Virus record (IMG/VR): IMGVR_UViG_3300005935_000106
Location: 1-26,863 of that record
Source: a virus
Direction: 5' to 3' (one strand)
DNA length: 26,863 nucleotides
Under the pieces are notes generated by a model that saw only the letters and a program-made list of their open reading frames with translations, did no database searches and had not been told where the DNA came from. The translations under genes were made by a program, and so were the position numbers. This document shows, piece after piece, positions 1 through 7,061 of the stretch (position 1 is the stretch's first letter; the number at the start of each line of letters is the position of its first letter).

Positions 1-12
1 AAGAAATCTACA

Positions 13-22
13 AAATTATAAT
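13..22 (+). promoter_or_regulatory. Candidate TATA box for the 5' structured RNA
   Basis: The run AAATTATAAT resembles the archaeal TATA boxes seen elsewhere in this window. Its centre lies about 26 bases upstream of position 41-43, which is where the first helix of the structured RNA begins. This is position-based inference only; the RNA could equally begin upstream of the window. Confidence 0.35.
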
Positions 23-40
23 CAAAGGAAGGCAACGGAA

Positions 41-390
41 AGGACAGATCCACGGTACCTTTATACAATATAACGTGTAGAGCAATGGCAAGTGTACAAT
101 TCCTCCGTCCTGTCCTATGTCATAGTTATCTGTTTACGTCCAACAAATAGAGAACAGTTTAAAGTTTGCCATACCTAACCAGTATGGCCTTATACTCAAA
201 GGATTAACCTCCTGAGATAAATATTTGAGTGCCCTCGCTCGGAATGACTGGGGGCTTTATACTAAACCCTGGGTCGGGATGATGTCCGTTAACGTTAGTG
301 TCCGTTTGATAGAAACCCTAAGCCAACAGACCGGGTTAGTAATGCTTAATTGCCGAAAACCACAAGTCGGAGATAACAAGTTGGCTCAGG
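41..390 (+). ncRNA. Candidate large structured RNA or long leader ahead of the packaging genes
   Basis: This stretch has no gene on either strand that I can support and is less AT-rich than its surroundings. It contains many perfect complementary segments: 41-47 with 110-116 (7 bp) extended by 52-55 with 105-108; 168-174 with 182-188 (7 bp, 7-nt loop); 194-200 with 224-230 (7 bp, 23-nt loop); 231-236 with 250-255 (6 bp, one G-U); 261-275 with 329-340 (12 paired positions with bulges); 321-327 with 380-386 (7 bp); and 353-356 with 367-370. The sixth set lies partly inside the loop of the fifth, which predicts a pseudoknot. I do not recognise the family. It does not read as rRNA, RNase P RNA, tRNA or a group I intron. 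It could be a free viral RNA in the style of the large ornate phage RNAs, or the 5' leader of the terminase operon. Strand is inferred from gene direction. Confidence 0.55.
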
Positions 391-394
391 ACAC

Positions 395-402
395 TTTATA
401 AT
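395..402 (+). promoter_or_regulatory. Candidate TATA box for the packaging operon
   Basis: TTTATAAT lies about 40 bases before the ATG at 438, placing a start of transcription near 424 and giving a short leader. It sits just 3' of the last predicted helix of the structured RNA, so the RNA and the operon may be separate transcripts. Confidence 0.4.
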
Positions 403-437
403 CATTAATTATCGGGGGATAAGTTCAAAAAACTAAA

Positions 438-890
438 ATGGGAGCTGAAGATTTAATACCAATACGAACCAAAGAGAGAGCTAAAGAGCTAGGACGTAGA
501 GGAGGACTTGTCAAATCTGCTGCTAAATCTAGGGCTAATAGTCTTAATGCTAGGGTACGTTGGATAAAGAAGTTAGCTAATGAACAGAACTTAGATCCCA
601 CAAAGAAAAGCGTTAATATCCAAAATTTATCTAATTCTATGAAAAAAATGAAAGACTTCATTATGGATTCTGATATGGCTGCATCCGATATTTATCTATG
701 GCTCAAGAAGATAGAACCAATTGCAGAAAAAGCCCAAGACCAGATTTCGTTAGGTAAGGCTTATATCGATTTGCATAGACAGATACATGGCCATAAGATC
801 AAAGCTGATATCAAAGAAGAATTAACACTTAAAGGTTATGTTGGTTTTACGCCCGATGATTGGGACGAAGAAAAGGTAATTGATGTATGA
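438..890 (+). CDS. Probable terminase small subunit
   Basis: This 150-residue protein is the first gene of the packaging block. Its N-terminus has a basic stretch, with ELGRRGG near residues 17-23 followed by a Lys/Arg/Ala/Ser-rich helix, a pattern common at the start of phage small terminases and related DNA-binding packaging proteins. The C-terminal half has a helical run (YIDLHRQIHGHKIKADIKEE, about residues 108-127) also typical of small terminases. In known phages this subunit recognises the packaging site and regulates the large subunit. The gene is upstream of a clear large terminase at 3245, though separated from it by 2.4 kb of small genes, which is unusual. The stop overlaps the next start. 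The assignment rests on position and N-terminal style, not on a decisive motif; a general DNA-binding protein is the alternative. Confidence 0.5.
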   Translation: MGAEDLIPIRTKERAKELGRRGGLVKSAAKSRANSLNARVRWIKKLANEQNLDPTKKSVNIQNLSNSMKKMKDFIMDSDMAASDIYLWLKKIEPIAEKAQDQISLGKAYIDLHRQIHGHKIKADIKEELTLKGYVGFTPDDWDEEKVIDV

Positions 891-1264
891 TGAAAATTCC
901 GCTATTTGTTAATAAGCTATTGAGAAAGAATGTACCTGTCTATGATAAATACGCATATTTCAAATTAGCATATAGTCGTGGTGCGAACCAACTACAGATA
1001 TTAAGGGAAATAATGGCTGCAACTCCCGAGCTTATTATTCTGTTTGGGATTACTAAGTTTGATTTCACGCAACAAATAATGGAGAAAGTACCTACATGGT
1101 TGTGGGCGTTATTGCTTGCCATGTTCTTATTCATTGAGAAGTTTATGACATTCTATGTTGGGCATATAGACCTTCAGAATAGGTTAATGGATAGGGATAT
1201 CTCGTTATCTAATAAATATAATCCTGAGATACAAAAATTATTAAAAGGGGGGAAAATAGAATGA
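887..1264 (+). CDS. Small membrane protein of unknown function
   Basis: This 125-residue protein has a soluble N-terminal part of about 45 residues, a moderately hydrophobic stretch (TPELIILFGIT, about 46-56) and one convincing transmembrane helix (WLWALLLAMFLFIEKFMTFYVG, about 71-92, shown here as a 22-residue region whose core is LWALLLAMFLF). A charged tail follows. The ATG overlaps the stop of the preceding gene (ATGATGA), so the two are probably translationally coupled; the second ATG at 890 is an equally possible start. The next gene again overlaps by four bases. I do not recognise the family. Its place beside terminase genes does not by itself define a role; a holin or membrane anchor is possible but unsupported. 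Confidence 0.6.
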   Translation: MMKIPLFVNKLLRKNVPVYDKYAYFKLAYSRGANQLQILREIMAATPELIILFGITKFDFTQQIMEKVPTWLWALLLAMFLFIEKFMTFYVGHIDLQNRLMDRDISLSNKYNPEIQKLLKGGKIE

Positions 1265-1977
1265 CATTAAACGTACAATCAGATAGAACCGCGTTACTTT
1301 TCATACGTGATAAGAAAGAACAGCATGAAATAATTATCAATGTCCCTAAGTTTGTTGCTAGAAAATTCGATGCTAAGAAAAACAAATACACCATCATGTT
1401 TGACTGTGACTTAAACAAGTATGAAAGAATAATAAAGCATAAGATTAACAAAGATATTCAAGAAATGTATCTAACCATATCCGATGATCCTAATGCACAT
1501 TTCTATCCTTCAGGTGGGCTCAGTATGGGTTATATAACGATAAACTTCGCAATAATAAAAGCTAAGTTATTATCTAAATCACCCGTAGTTATAGAGACAA
1601 ATACGCTAGATTACTTTAAGCATAAGTTATATCTTCCTCCTAGGATTGCTGATGATACGGCAGGTTTCACAGGGCATAATGCGATAAATGTATTATTTGA
1701 TTTTAATCCTAAGATTCTTAGCATGGCTGAGACGACATACCTATTTAAGCCAATTCTTACTGACGATGTTAAGATAATATCGAAGATAAAAGGGTGTGAT
1801 GGTAAGAATTTATTTTCTTATTTCAATTTCAAACCTACGAGTGTTTTTAATCCATGCGTAGTGCAGCATAATGAATTCGAGACAGCCGAGGATTTAAATA
1901 AAATATATCAAGACACTGTGAAGCAGTTTCTTAATAATAAACCAGGGGTGGATCTTAATGCAAAAGATATGCACTAA
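1261..1977 (+). CDS. Conserved-looking hypothetical protein
   Basis: This 238-residue soluble protein has mixed alpha/beta character and no signal peptide or membrane segment. I do not recognise a domain. Visible features are a basic N-terminal third (VPKFVARKFDAKKNKYT), a glycine-containing segment GGLSMGYITINFAI in the middle, and two cysteines near residues 180 and 199. The start codon overlaps the stop of the previous gene in an ATGA arrangement, which supports this start. The stop lies beyond the ATG of the next small gene (1958), an overlap of 20 bases. Codon use and density match the surrounding genes, so it is very likely real even though the function is unknown. Confidence 0.65.
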   Translation: MTLNVQSDRTALLFIRDKKEQHEIIINVPKFVARKFDAKKNKYTIMFDCDLNKYERIIKHKINKDIQEMYLTISDDPNAHFYPSGGLSMGYITINFAIIKAKLLSKSPVVIETNTLDYFKHKLYLPPRIADDTAGFTGHNAINVLFDFNPKILSMAETTYLFKPILTDDVKIISKIKGCDGKNLFSYFNFKPTSVFNPCVVQHNEFETAEDLNKIYQDTVKQFLNNKPGVDLNAKDMH

Positions 1978-2095
1978 ATGTAATTTCGTATATGAGACTG
2001 AAACAAAGTGTCCTGAGTGTGGGTGCATAACATTCAATAAAGATGAAGTGAAAAAGAAACCCAAACCATTTATAGTATTCGGAGGCGGTATGTGA
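1958..2095 (+). CDS. 45-residue zinc-ribbon protein
   Basis: The product is 45 residues with two cysteine pairs: CTKC at residues 5-8 and CPECGC at 18-23. The CxxC...CxxCGC spacing is that of a small zinc ribbon. The tail is basic (KKKPKPF) and ends in Phe-Gly-Gly-Gly-Met. The start has a purine-rich GGGGTGG stretch nearby and overlaps the end of the gene before; the stop overlaps the next ATG (TGATG). This tight packing and the clean zinc pattern argue that it is a real gene. Function unknown; such ribbons usually mediate nucleic acid or protein contacts. Confidence 0.6.
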   Translation: MQKICTKCNFVYETETKCPECGCITFNKDEVKKKPKPFIVFGGGM

Positions 2096-2268
2096 TGAAA
2101 ATATGTAAAAAAGCATTAGAAAGACTTGAAAATGAAAAGTTGATTCAAAAATTAAAAAATCAACTTATATGTCCTATGTGTGCTGAAGATTTAGAAATGA
2201 ACAACATAGGTTCACAACACGTTCCTGAGTGGGAATATAAATGTAAGAAATGTGGTGTTATAGAATGA
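2095..2268 (+). CDS. 57-residue zinc-ribbon protein
   Basis: The product is 57 residues. It begins with a charged helical segment (about residues 5-24), followed by CPMC at 26-29 and CKKCG at 50-54, giving a CxxC-20-CxxC zinc ribbon. The ATG overlaps the stop of the preceding zinc-ribbon gene (TGATG) and its own stop overlaps the next ATG (ATGA), so three small genes read as one coupled unit. I cannot assign a function beyond metal binding. A similar ribbon pattern recurs in the small genes at the far end of the window (26109 onward). Confidence 0.6.
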   Translation: MKICKKALERLENEKLIQKLKNQLICPMCAEDLEMNNIGSQHVPEWEYKCKKCGVIE

Positions 2269-2498
2269 AAGCTCAGATCAAAAAAGAATATTGGGAAAAA
2301 TACATCAAAGGAACTTCTGATGCATTAGCTTGGACTCATGATTGGTGTTATGAAATTGTTAAAATATCAGATGATCAAATTACACTGAAAACAATAGTTA
2401 CGAGTGCAACAATTAATTTAATTGGAGAACGTGAAGATGGTGATTCAGTTACCAGGAGAAGAACATTCAATAAAGACGATTTAATCATGGGGGATTAA
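2265..2498 (+). CDS. Hypothetical 77-residue protein
   Basis: The protein starts MKAQIKKEYW, at an ATG that overlaps the upstream stop (ATGA). An in-frame upstream ATG at 2250 would overlap the zinc-ribbon gene further and is less likely. It is Trp/Tyr-rich at the N-terminus (WEKYIKG, WTHDWCYEIV), then predicted beta strands and a charged end (RRRTFNKDDLIMGD). The strand pattern (Y-E-I-V-K-I ... I-T-L-K-T-I ... F-N-K-D-D-L) resembles a small SH3-like barrel, but I cannot name a family. It lies in the coupled run of small genes between the two terminase subunits. Confidence 0.55.
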   Translation: MKAQIKKEYWEKYIKGTSDALAWTHDWCYEIVKISDDQITLKTIVTSATINLIGEREDGDSVTRRRTFNKDDLIMGD

Positions 2499-2499
2499 T

Positions 2500-2628
2500 A
2501 TGAAAATAATTGATAGAGTTGATATGATGACATATGTAGAAGGAACAGAAGCAGATTGCAAAGAGTGGTTATGGCACAGATTCCGAACTCAACCAGGTAA
2601 TTTCTATCGGTTTAAATTGGTGTTCTAA
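2500..2628 (+). CDS. Possible 42-residue protein
   Basis: An ATG one base after the previous stop, preceded by GGGGGATTA, opens a 42-codon frame rich in charged and aromatic residues (CKEWLWHRFRTQPGNFYRF). It ends one base before the next ATG. Only spacing and the purine-rich leader support it; no family is recognised. It may also be a remnant of a longer gene. Confidence 0.4.
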   Translation: MKIIDRVDMMTYVEGTEADCKEWLWHRFRTQPGNFYRFKLVF

Positions 2629-2629
2629 G

Positions 2630-3244
2630 ATGGCGCACTTACTATTCTTTAAGATGTGTCCTAGTTTTGTAACAGGACCTAACATAATGAAAGGCAACAT
2701 GGAAATAACAGACGAACTGGTAGATAATATGAAAATACCGTATGATGCTGTTAGAAAAGGTTACAACAAACCCTTGACTTCAACAATGCAATTCAAGAAC
2801 ATACGAATCAAAAAGGAATGCATCAATAAATTAGCCAGCGTTCTTCATACATCGATCCTTCTTAATCCGATTGATAATGATATGACACTTAAACGAATTT
2901 TATTCCCTGTATTTAATAAGAATGATAATCAAAGAGCCACAGTTGGTTCAATGATTCAAGTAATTCAATTATTATCAAAATGGATTAATAGAAGGAAAAC
3001 ATTGTCTGTTATGTTTGGTTTAATAGGTTTGTTTGAACTATTGATAACTCATTCTTTTGTTAATTTTATATTATTTATATTATTTATATTATTTATATTG
3101 TTTCAACCAATTCAACAAGTTGGATATCTTAAAAACCGTGAATCAGATCGTGGACGTGGCATTGGTGGTTCAGGAGTTTGGTCGTATAATTTTATATTTG
3201 GACAATTGAAAGATATTGACAACGGGAATGGTGAGGAACTTTAG
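2630..3244 (+). CDS. Hypothetical membrane protein with in-frame FIL repeats
   Basis: This 204-residue protein has a mostly soluble first half and a strongly hydrophobic region at about residues 124-160. That region is built partly from four copies of the tripeptide Phe-Ile-Leu encoded by a 9-bp tandem repeat (3065-3100). After it comes a Gly/Arg-rich polar stretch (RESDRGRGIGGSGVW) and a short acidic end. The last codon abuts the large terminase start with no gap. I do not recognise the family. The hydrophobic stretch could span the membrane once or twice. The low-complexity repeat suggests recent expansion, and the product could be variable between relatives. Early residues do not look like a signal peptide. 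A degraded or fused gene is possible. Confidence 0.5.
   Translation: MAHLLFFKMCPSFVTGPNIMKGNMEITDELVDNMKIPYDAVRKGYNKPLTSTMQFKNIRIKKECINKLASVLHTSILLNPIDNDMTLKRILFPVFNKNDNQRATVGSMIQVIQLLSKWINRRKTLSVMFGLIGLFELLITHSFVNFILFILFILFILFQPIQQVGYLKNRESDRGRGIGGSGVWSYNFIFGQLKDIDNGNGEEL
3065..3100 (+). repeat. Four tandem copies of a 9-bp unit (TTTATATTA)
   Basis: The unit TTTATATTA occurs four times head to tail, the last copy ending TTG. It is in frame and encodes Phe-Ile-Leu each time. Because the unit is a multiple of three, copy-number changes would lengthen or shorten the hydrophobic segment without breaking the gene. Confidence 0.9.
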
Positions 3245-4468
3245 ATGGGTGCTGTAATAAGTAACGTCTTTGAGCCTTTTCCTTGGCAAATACCTGCGCT
3301 TAGAGATAAGTCGCCAACAGTTCTTTTAACAGGTGGAGCTGGCGGTGGTAAATCTCGATGTGCCTATGAAAAGCTCCATGCTTATTTAATGAAATATCCT
3401 GGAGCTACTGGCTTACTTCTTAGAAAAGATAAAACATCACTAAGTAATTCCGCATTACTTGCAATACAGTACGGTGTTATGAATAATGATCCTAAAATAA
3501 AGATGATTAGATCCCTTAGTAGGTTCGAGTATTGGAATGGTAGTTTTCTTTGTTGGGGTGGCGTATACGATGAAAGACAGCGTGAAGCTCTTAAATCCAT
3601 AGGTAAAGAAGGTAATGTTGATTTCACATTAATGGAAGAAGCAAATGCGTTTTCTGAAGAGGATTATAATCTTATTTTAACAAGGATGCGTGGTACTGCT
3701 GCACCATGGCGACAAATACTGCCGTGTACAAATCCAGACCATCCAAAACACTGGATAAAGAGAAGACTCATTGATGGCAAAGAAGCATCTGTCTATTATT
3801 CTAAAGCTGCAGATAACCCTAATAATCCTGCAGATTACATTGCTAGTTTAAACAAATTAACAGGCGTCCAGAAAGAACGTATGGTATACGGTAAATGGGT
3901 TCGTGCAGAAGGAGTTATCTATAAATCGTTCAATGAAGAGAAACACGTTGTTAATGATTTTGGAATTTCTATACAAGATTATCAACAGATAATATTTGGA
4001 GCTGATGCTAACTTTGCAAAGCCTAGAGCTGGTTTAATAATAGGCATTACAGGAAAGGAATATCATATCATAGATGAATTCTATAAACGAGAAACAGAAG
4101 TTGAACAGCTCATTCATTGGTTAGAAGCAAATGCAAAGGGATTTATGCGACGTATGAATGGTTATCACGATCCGTCAGATCCGCAGAGTGTTATGAAAAT
4201 CAATAATGGCAATATGTTATCGTGTGATAAAGCACAGAACGCGGTTCTACCTGGCATTGTTGCAGTACAAGGTTTATTCCAGGCTAATAAAATAATCATA
4301 CATTCAAGATGCGTTAATTTGATTTCTGAATTATTATCTTATGCTTGGAAAAAAGGCAGAGAAGACGAAACTCCAGAAAAAGAGAATGATCACTTAATGG
4401 ATGCATTACGATATGCGATATATTCTAATGTCCCTAAAGCAAAACCCATACCGGGGCGATTTTTTTAA
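3245..4468 (+). CDS. terL: Terminase large subunit
   Basis: This 407-residue protein is the packaging motor ATPase and nuclease that moves genomic DNA into the prohead through the portal. The N-terminal ATPase shows Walker A GGAGGGKS at residues 30-37, an acidic Walker B DFTLMEEA at 126-133 with the catalytic Glu pair, and a coupling-type motif CTNP further on. The C-terminal nuclease fold starts with FGADANF, placing a likely metal-binding Asp at residue 254, and ends with NDHLMDALRYA, the usual last acidic cluster of the RNase H-like nuclease. Length is in the normal range for compact terminases. The ATG follows directly after the upstream stop. It ends in a T-rich codon run. The call is firm at the family level. 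Confidence 0.95.
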   Translation: MGAVISNVFEPFPWQIPALRDKSPTVLLTGGAGGGKSRCAYEKLHAYLMKYPGATGLLLRKDKTSLSNSALLAIQYGVMNNDPKIKMIRSLSRFEYWNGSFLCWGGVYDERQREALKSIGKEGNVDFTLMEEANAFSEEDYNLILTRMRGTAAPWRQILPCTNPDHPKHWIKRRLIDGKEASVYYSKAADNPNNPADYIASLNKLTGVQKERMVYGKWVRAEGVIYKSFNEEKHVVNDFGISIQDYQQIIFGADANFAKPRAGLIIGITGKEYHIIDEFYKRETEVEQLIHWLEANAKGFMRRMNGYHDPSDPQSVMKINNGNMLSCDKAQNAVLPGIVAVQGLFQANKIIIHSRCVNLISELLSYAWKKGREDETPEKENDHLMDALRYAIYSNVPKAKPIPGRFF

Positions 4469-4491
4469 TAAAAAAAAAGAGAGTGTGATAT

Positions 4492-4701
4492 GTGAAAACA
4501 ATACAAGACATTATGAAGGATATACTGGATGGTAAGGAATTTTCAAGGCAAGACATTGCGAAAGAGTTAGATACTAGAATACAACATGCTTCAAGAATAT
4601 TTAATAATTTGAAGAAATTTGATGAGTTGGAAGTGTGCTTCAGAAAGGAGATTATAAGAAATAAGCCTTTTGCAATAGAGTTTTTGAGAAAAAAAGCTTA
4701 A
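4492..4701 (+). CDS. Small winged-helix-like DNA-binding protein
   Basis: This 69-residue protein begins with a GTG codon preceded by a purine-rich GAGAGTGTG stretch; the ATG two bases upstream is followed at once by a stop in its frame. The sequence reads as helix (TIQDIMKDIL), then FSRQDIAKELD and TRIQHASRIFNNLKKFDELE, a helix-turn-helix pattern with a following strand, as in minimal winged helix domains. It lies between the large terminase and the promoter of the portal gene, so it could control the head operon. That role is inference. The family is not identified more closely. Confidence 0.55.
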   Translation: MKTIQDIMKDILDGKEFSRQDIAKELDTRIQHASRIFNNLKKFDELEVCFRKEIIRNKPFAIEFLRKKA

Positions 4702-4703
4702 TA

Positions 4704-4717
4704 ATATTTAAAGTATA
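4704..4717 (+). promoter_or_regulatory. Archaeal-type promoter of the head operon
   Basis: ATATTTAAAGTATA is centred about 27 bases before the portal ATG at 4737, which lacks a ribosome binding site. The arrangement fits a TATA box driving a leaderless transcript. Confidence 0.65.
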
Positions 4718-4736
4718 ACAATCTTTATATTACAAA

Positions 4737-6266
4737 ATGGATAAAAATTCTGACCAATCTCCGCTTCCAGAAAATGGTAATATACCTATGGGTGAAAGTA
4801 AAATACCTATCGATACTGCAAAGTCACCACCACATTATTCTGCATATGGGTTAAGTACGGGCGATTATTGGAAGGCAACTATTACAAATACAGATTTCTA
4901 TAAAACGAGAACAAGAGATGGTATAGGTAAAAAGATTGTTGTTAAATTGAAATCTGAATTATGGAAGAAAGGTTTCACGGTAACTCCTGATAAATATCAA
5001 ACACTCATAGACGAATATCTTATGACCCAAATTGTTAAATATGCTTGGGATAATGCCTATACTTTCGGATGGTGTCTTATTTATGTTGGTTATCCGGATG
5101 TTAAAACTATTAACGATTATGCAACAGAAGCTAACTTAAATCAAACTCCTGATTATTTCTTTGTCGTTCCGCCAACATGGGTAGAGGGCGATATCAAGAA
5201 AGACCATCAAGGCAAAGACCCAGAAACTTATACGATAACTTCAGAATCTGGTACTGGTTTTAAAGTACATCGAACTCGTATGATTAGAGCACATCTAAAT
5301 CCTGAAGAAAGAAGCAATTATGAATCCGCATATAATGCTTTAGATGTTGCCGATAATATTCTTTGGAGCGTAGGTCAAACATTATGGCGATATGCACAAG
5401 GCTTTCCCGTGCTTACTGTGAAAGATCCAGAAAATGTAGTTGATACGGATGGTACGCTTAAATCAGAGATACAAATATTACAGGACGATAATATTCTTAC
5501 TAATATAAATTCGCTTGCTGGTTTTATCGGCGAAGACAGATATAATTTGGATTTCAAAGGTGTTGAAGGTAAAGCATTAAAGCCCGGTGAATATTGGGAA
5601 ATATGTCTCGATTATTTGGCTATGGCAATAGATATACCTAAAGATATTCTAAGGGGTATAAGTGCGGGTGCAGTTACAGGTTCTGAAATAAACTTACAAG
5701 ATTTCTATTCAACAGTACACGCTAAACAAAAAGATGAAGTTGAACCAATCTATAATTCTATGTTTGCAAGATTAAAATTGTTACCTCCTGAATACGAATG
5801 GATTCCGTTATTTGAACAGAATGAGAAAGAAGTGGCTGAGACATTAAAATTAACTGTAGAAGCCGCGTGTCTTGCAAAACAATGCGGGGCTATTAGTAAA
5901 GAATCAGTCTTAGAAATACTGAAGAATAGATTTCCGTTCTTAGAGAAATTAAACCTTCAACCTGGCGAAGAACCAACCGAAACTGGAACTCCGAAATTTA
6001 AACCGATAGATCAATTATATAATGTTCATTTCGATCCTAAATTTATAAAATCCCAGTATGATATTTCTGATGCGGAACTATTCAAGCAACGTGTTAATAT
6101 GGCTGATGATACAAGTAACCTTCCAAAGAAATCCCAAAGAGTGGAAAAACAATACATGCGAGATATGAGCAAACTCTATAAGAAGAGTGAAGTGCAAGTT
6201 ACTAATTTAATGCAGGCGTTTAATACTGATGCAGACCCATTTATGAAAGAGTATTGGGAGGAATAA
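4737..6266 (+). CDS. Portal protein
   Basis: This 509-residue protein is placed right after the large terminase and just before the Mu F-like head protein, the standard slot of the portal. The sequence has the portal pattern: a polar N-terminus, a long alpha/beta region with DYWKATITNTDFYKTRTRDG, a helical stem region, a segment YLAMAIDIPKDILRGISAG with GSEINLQDFYSTVHAKQKDE typical of DUF1073-like and SPP1-like portals, and a C-terminal helical part. Portals form the dodecameric vertex through which DNA enters and leaves, and where the connector and tail attach. The start is leaderless under the promoter at 4704-4717. Family assignment is by order and pattern; confidence is high for portal, lower for the subfamily. 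Confidence 0.9.
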   Translation: MDKNSDQSPLPENGNIPMGESKIPIDTAKSPPHYSAYGLSTGDYWKATITNTDFYKTRTRDGIGKKIVVKLKSELWKKGFTVTPDKYQTLIDEYLMTQIVKYAWDNAYTFGWCLIYVGYPDVKTINDYATEANLNQTPDYFFVVPPTWVEGDIKKDHQGKDPETYTITSESGTGFKVHRTRMIRAHLNPEERSNYESAYNALDVADNILWSVGQTLWRYAQGFPVLTVKDPENVVDTDGTLKSEIQILQDDNILTNINSLAGFIGEDRYNLDFKGVEGKALKPGEYWEICLDYLAMAIDIPKDILRGISAGAVTGSEINLQDFYSTVHAKQKDEVEPIYNSMFARLKLLPPEYEWIPLFEQNEKEVAETLKLTVEAACLAKQCGAISKESVLEILKNRFPFLEKLNLQPGEEPTETGTPKFKPIDQLYNVHFDPKFIKSQYDISDAELFKQRVNMADDTSNLPKKSQRVEKQYMRDMSKLYKKSEVQVTNLMQAFNTDADPFMKEYWEE

Positions 6267-6267
6267 A

Positions 6268-6897
6268 ATGTCAATTAATGACGCCATTGAAAACAATTTC
6301 AGTAAGATAAAAAAATCTGTTGATGCGGTAATCCAAGCACAGAAGCCACAATACGGTTTACTAATAGATAAGTATATGGATGAAGCATTCAGGTCGGGAG
6401 TTCAAGCTGCAGAACAAGACCTTAATCTCAAAGCTAATTCTCTTTATGATTTTGAAAAAACAGCACCAGAACGTAATATACTGCGTGAAAATGCAAAGAC
6501 CATAAATTTTGAATTGTGGGATGCAATAGATAAAGAGATTACACTCATGCTTTCCGATATACAATTAAACAATATCCCTTTTACAAATACCGCATTAAAA
6601 CGAGAAATGCAAACTATATTCGCAAGACATAGCGCGAGGCTTGCAAGTCAAGTAACGACCGAAACAACAAGGGCTACAAACCAAGGCATTAAATGGGGTT
6701 ATGATAAAAGCGGTCTTGTTAGTCATAAACAATGGGCTGCAATAATAGATGGTAAGACTTCTCAGATATGTTTAGATCTCAATGGCGAGATTAGAGAAAT
6801 AGGGAAAGCGTTTAGTTCTGGCGATTATGGTCCGCCCGCGCATGTGAATTGTCGTAGTAGAATAGTTAAAGTTACATTAACATCCAAAAAAGAATAA
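6268..6897 (+). CDS. Mu F-like minor head (head morphogenesis) protein
   Basis: This 209-residue protein begins one base after the portal stop; the upstream GGGAGGAATAAA provides a binding site within the end of the portal gene. The C-terminal part has the signature of the Mu F / SPP1 gp7 family: HKQWAAIIDGKTSQICLDLNG, then a glycine turn, GPPAHVNCRSR with the conserved Pro-Pro-x-His-x-x-Cys-Arg segment near residues 190-199. Family members are a few copies per head, sit near the portal and may be delivered with the DNA. At this length it is the minimal form with no added toxin or protease domain. The call is secure. Confidence 0.9.
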   Translation: MSINDAIENNFSKIKKSVDAVIQAQKPQYGLLIDKYMDEAFRSGVQAAEQDLNLKANSLYDFEKTAPERNILRENAKTINFELWDAIDKEITLMLSDIQLNNIPFTNTALKREMQTIFARHSARLASQVTTETTRATNQGIKWGYDKSGLVSHKQWAAIIDGKTSQICLDLNGEIREIGKAFSSGDYGPPAHVNCRSRIVKVTLTSKKE

Positions 6898-6905
6898 TTT
6901 ATATA
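6898..6905 (+). promoter_or_regulatory. TATA box of the 29-codon gene
   Basis: TTTATATA immediately follows the stop of the minor head gene and is centred about 26 bases before the ATG at 6927, matching the leaderless promoter layout seen elsewhere here. Confidence 0.6.
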
Positions 6906-6926
6906 CTTGTTATACAGTGTTTTACT

Positions 6927-7016
6927 ATGGAAACAGATAATACGCAAAAAGAAATTATAAATGAATTTAAAGAAGCATTAGATGATCTTAAGGATAATAA
7001 GTTCATAGAATGCTGA
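6927..7016 (+). CDS. 29-residue acidic mini-protein
   Basis: A 29-codon frame has its own TATA box at the correct leaderless distance. The peptide is one predicted amphipathic helix (KEIINEFKEALDDLKDNKFI) with a terminal Cys. It is followed by a short T run and then the promoter of the protease gene, so it looks like a single-gene transcript within the head module. No family recognised; the KEFKEALDDL pattern is reminiscent of short helical antitoxin-like or assembly peptides, but that is speculation. Confidence 0.45.
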   Translation: METDNTQKEIINEFKEALDDLKDNKFIEC

Positions 7017-7023
7017 TTTTTTA

Positions 7024-7058
7024 TTTATAATATAAAAAGAATAGAGTTCTATAATTTT
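7024..7058 (+). promoter_or_regulatory. Promoter element, copy 1 of a repeated ~35-bp element
   Basis: The element starts TTTATAATATAAAAAGAA and continues with TTCTATA. A near-identical copy lies at 11416-11451. It ends four bases before the protease-scaffold ATG at 7062, with the TATA centred about 33 bases upstream of that ATG. The conservation beyond the TATA core suggests a shared regulatory site in addition to the basal promoter. Confidence 0.6.
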
Positions 7059-7061
7059 ACT

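Noticed and set aside
41-390. Group I intron, RNase P RNA or rRNA fragment
   Set aside because: I find no P7/guanosine-site pattern with flanking split gene, no conserved RNase P cores and no recognisable rRNA segment. A CCTCCT loop alone is not enough for 16S.
4460-4466. T7 run at the end of the large terminase gene as a terminator
   Set aside because: The run encodes the last Phe codons and the downstream gene at 4492 has no separate promoter. It may reduce transcription, but I cannot call it.
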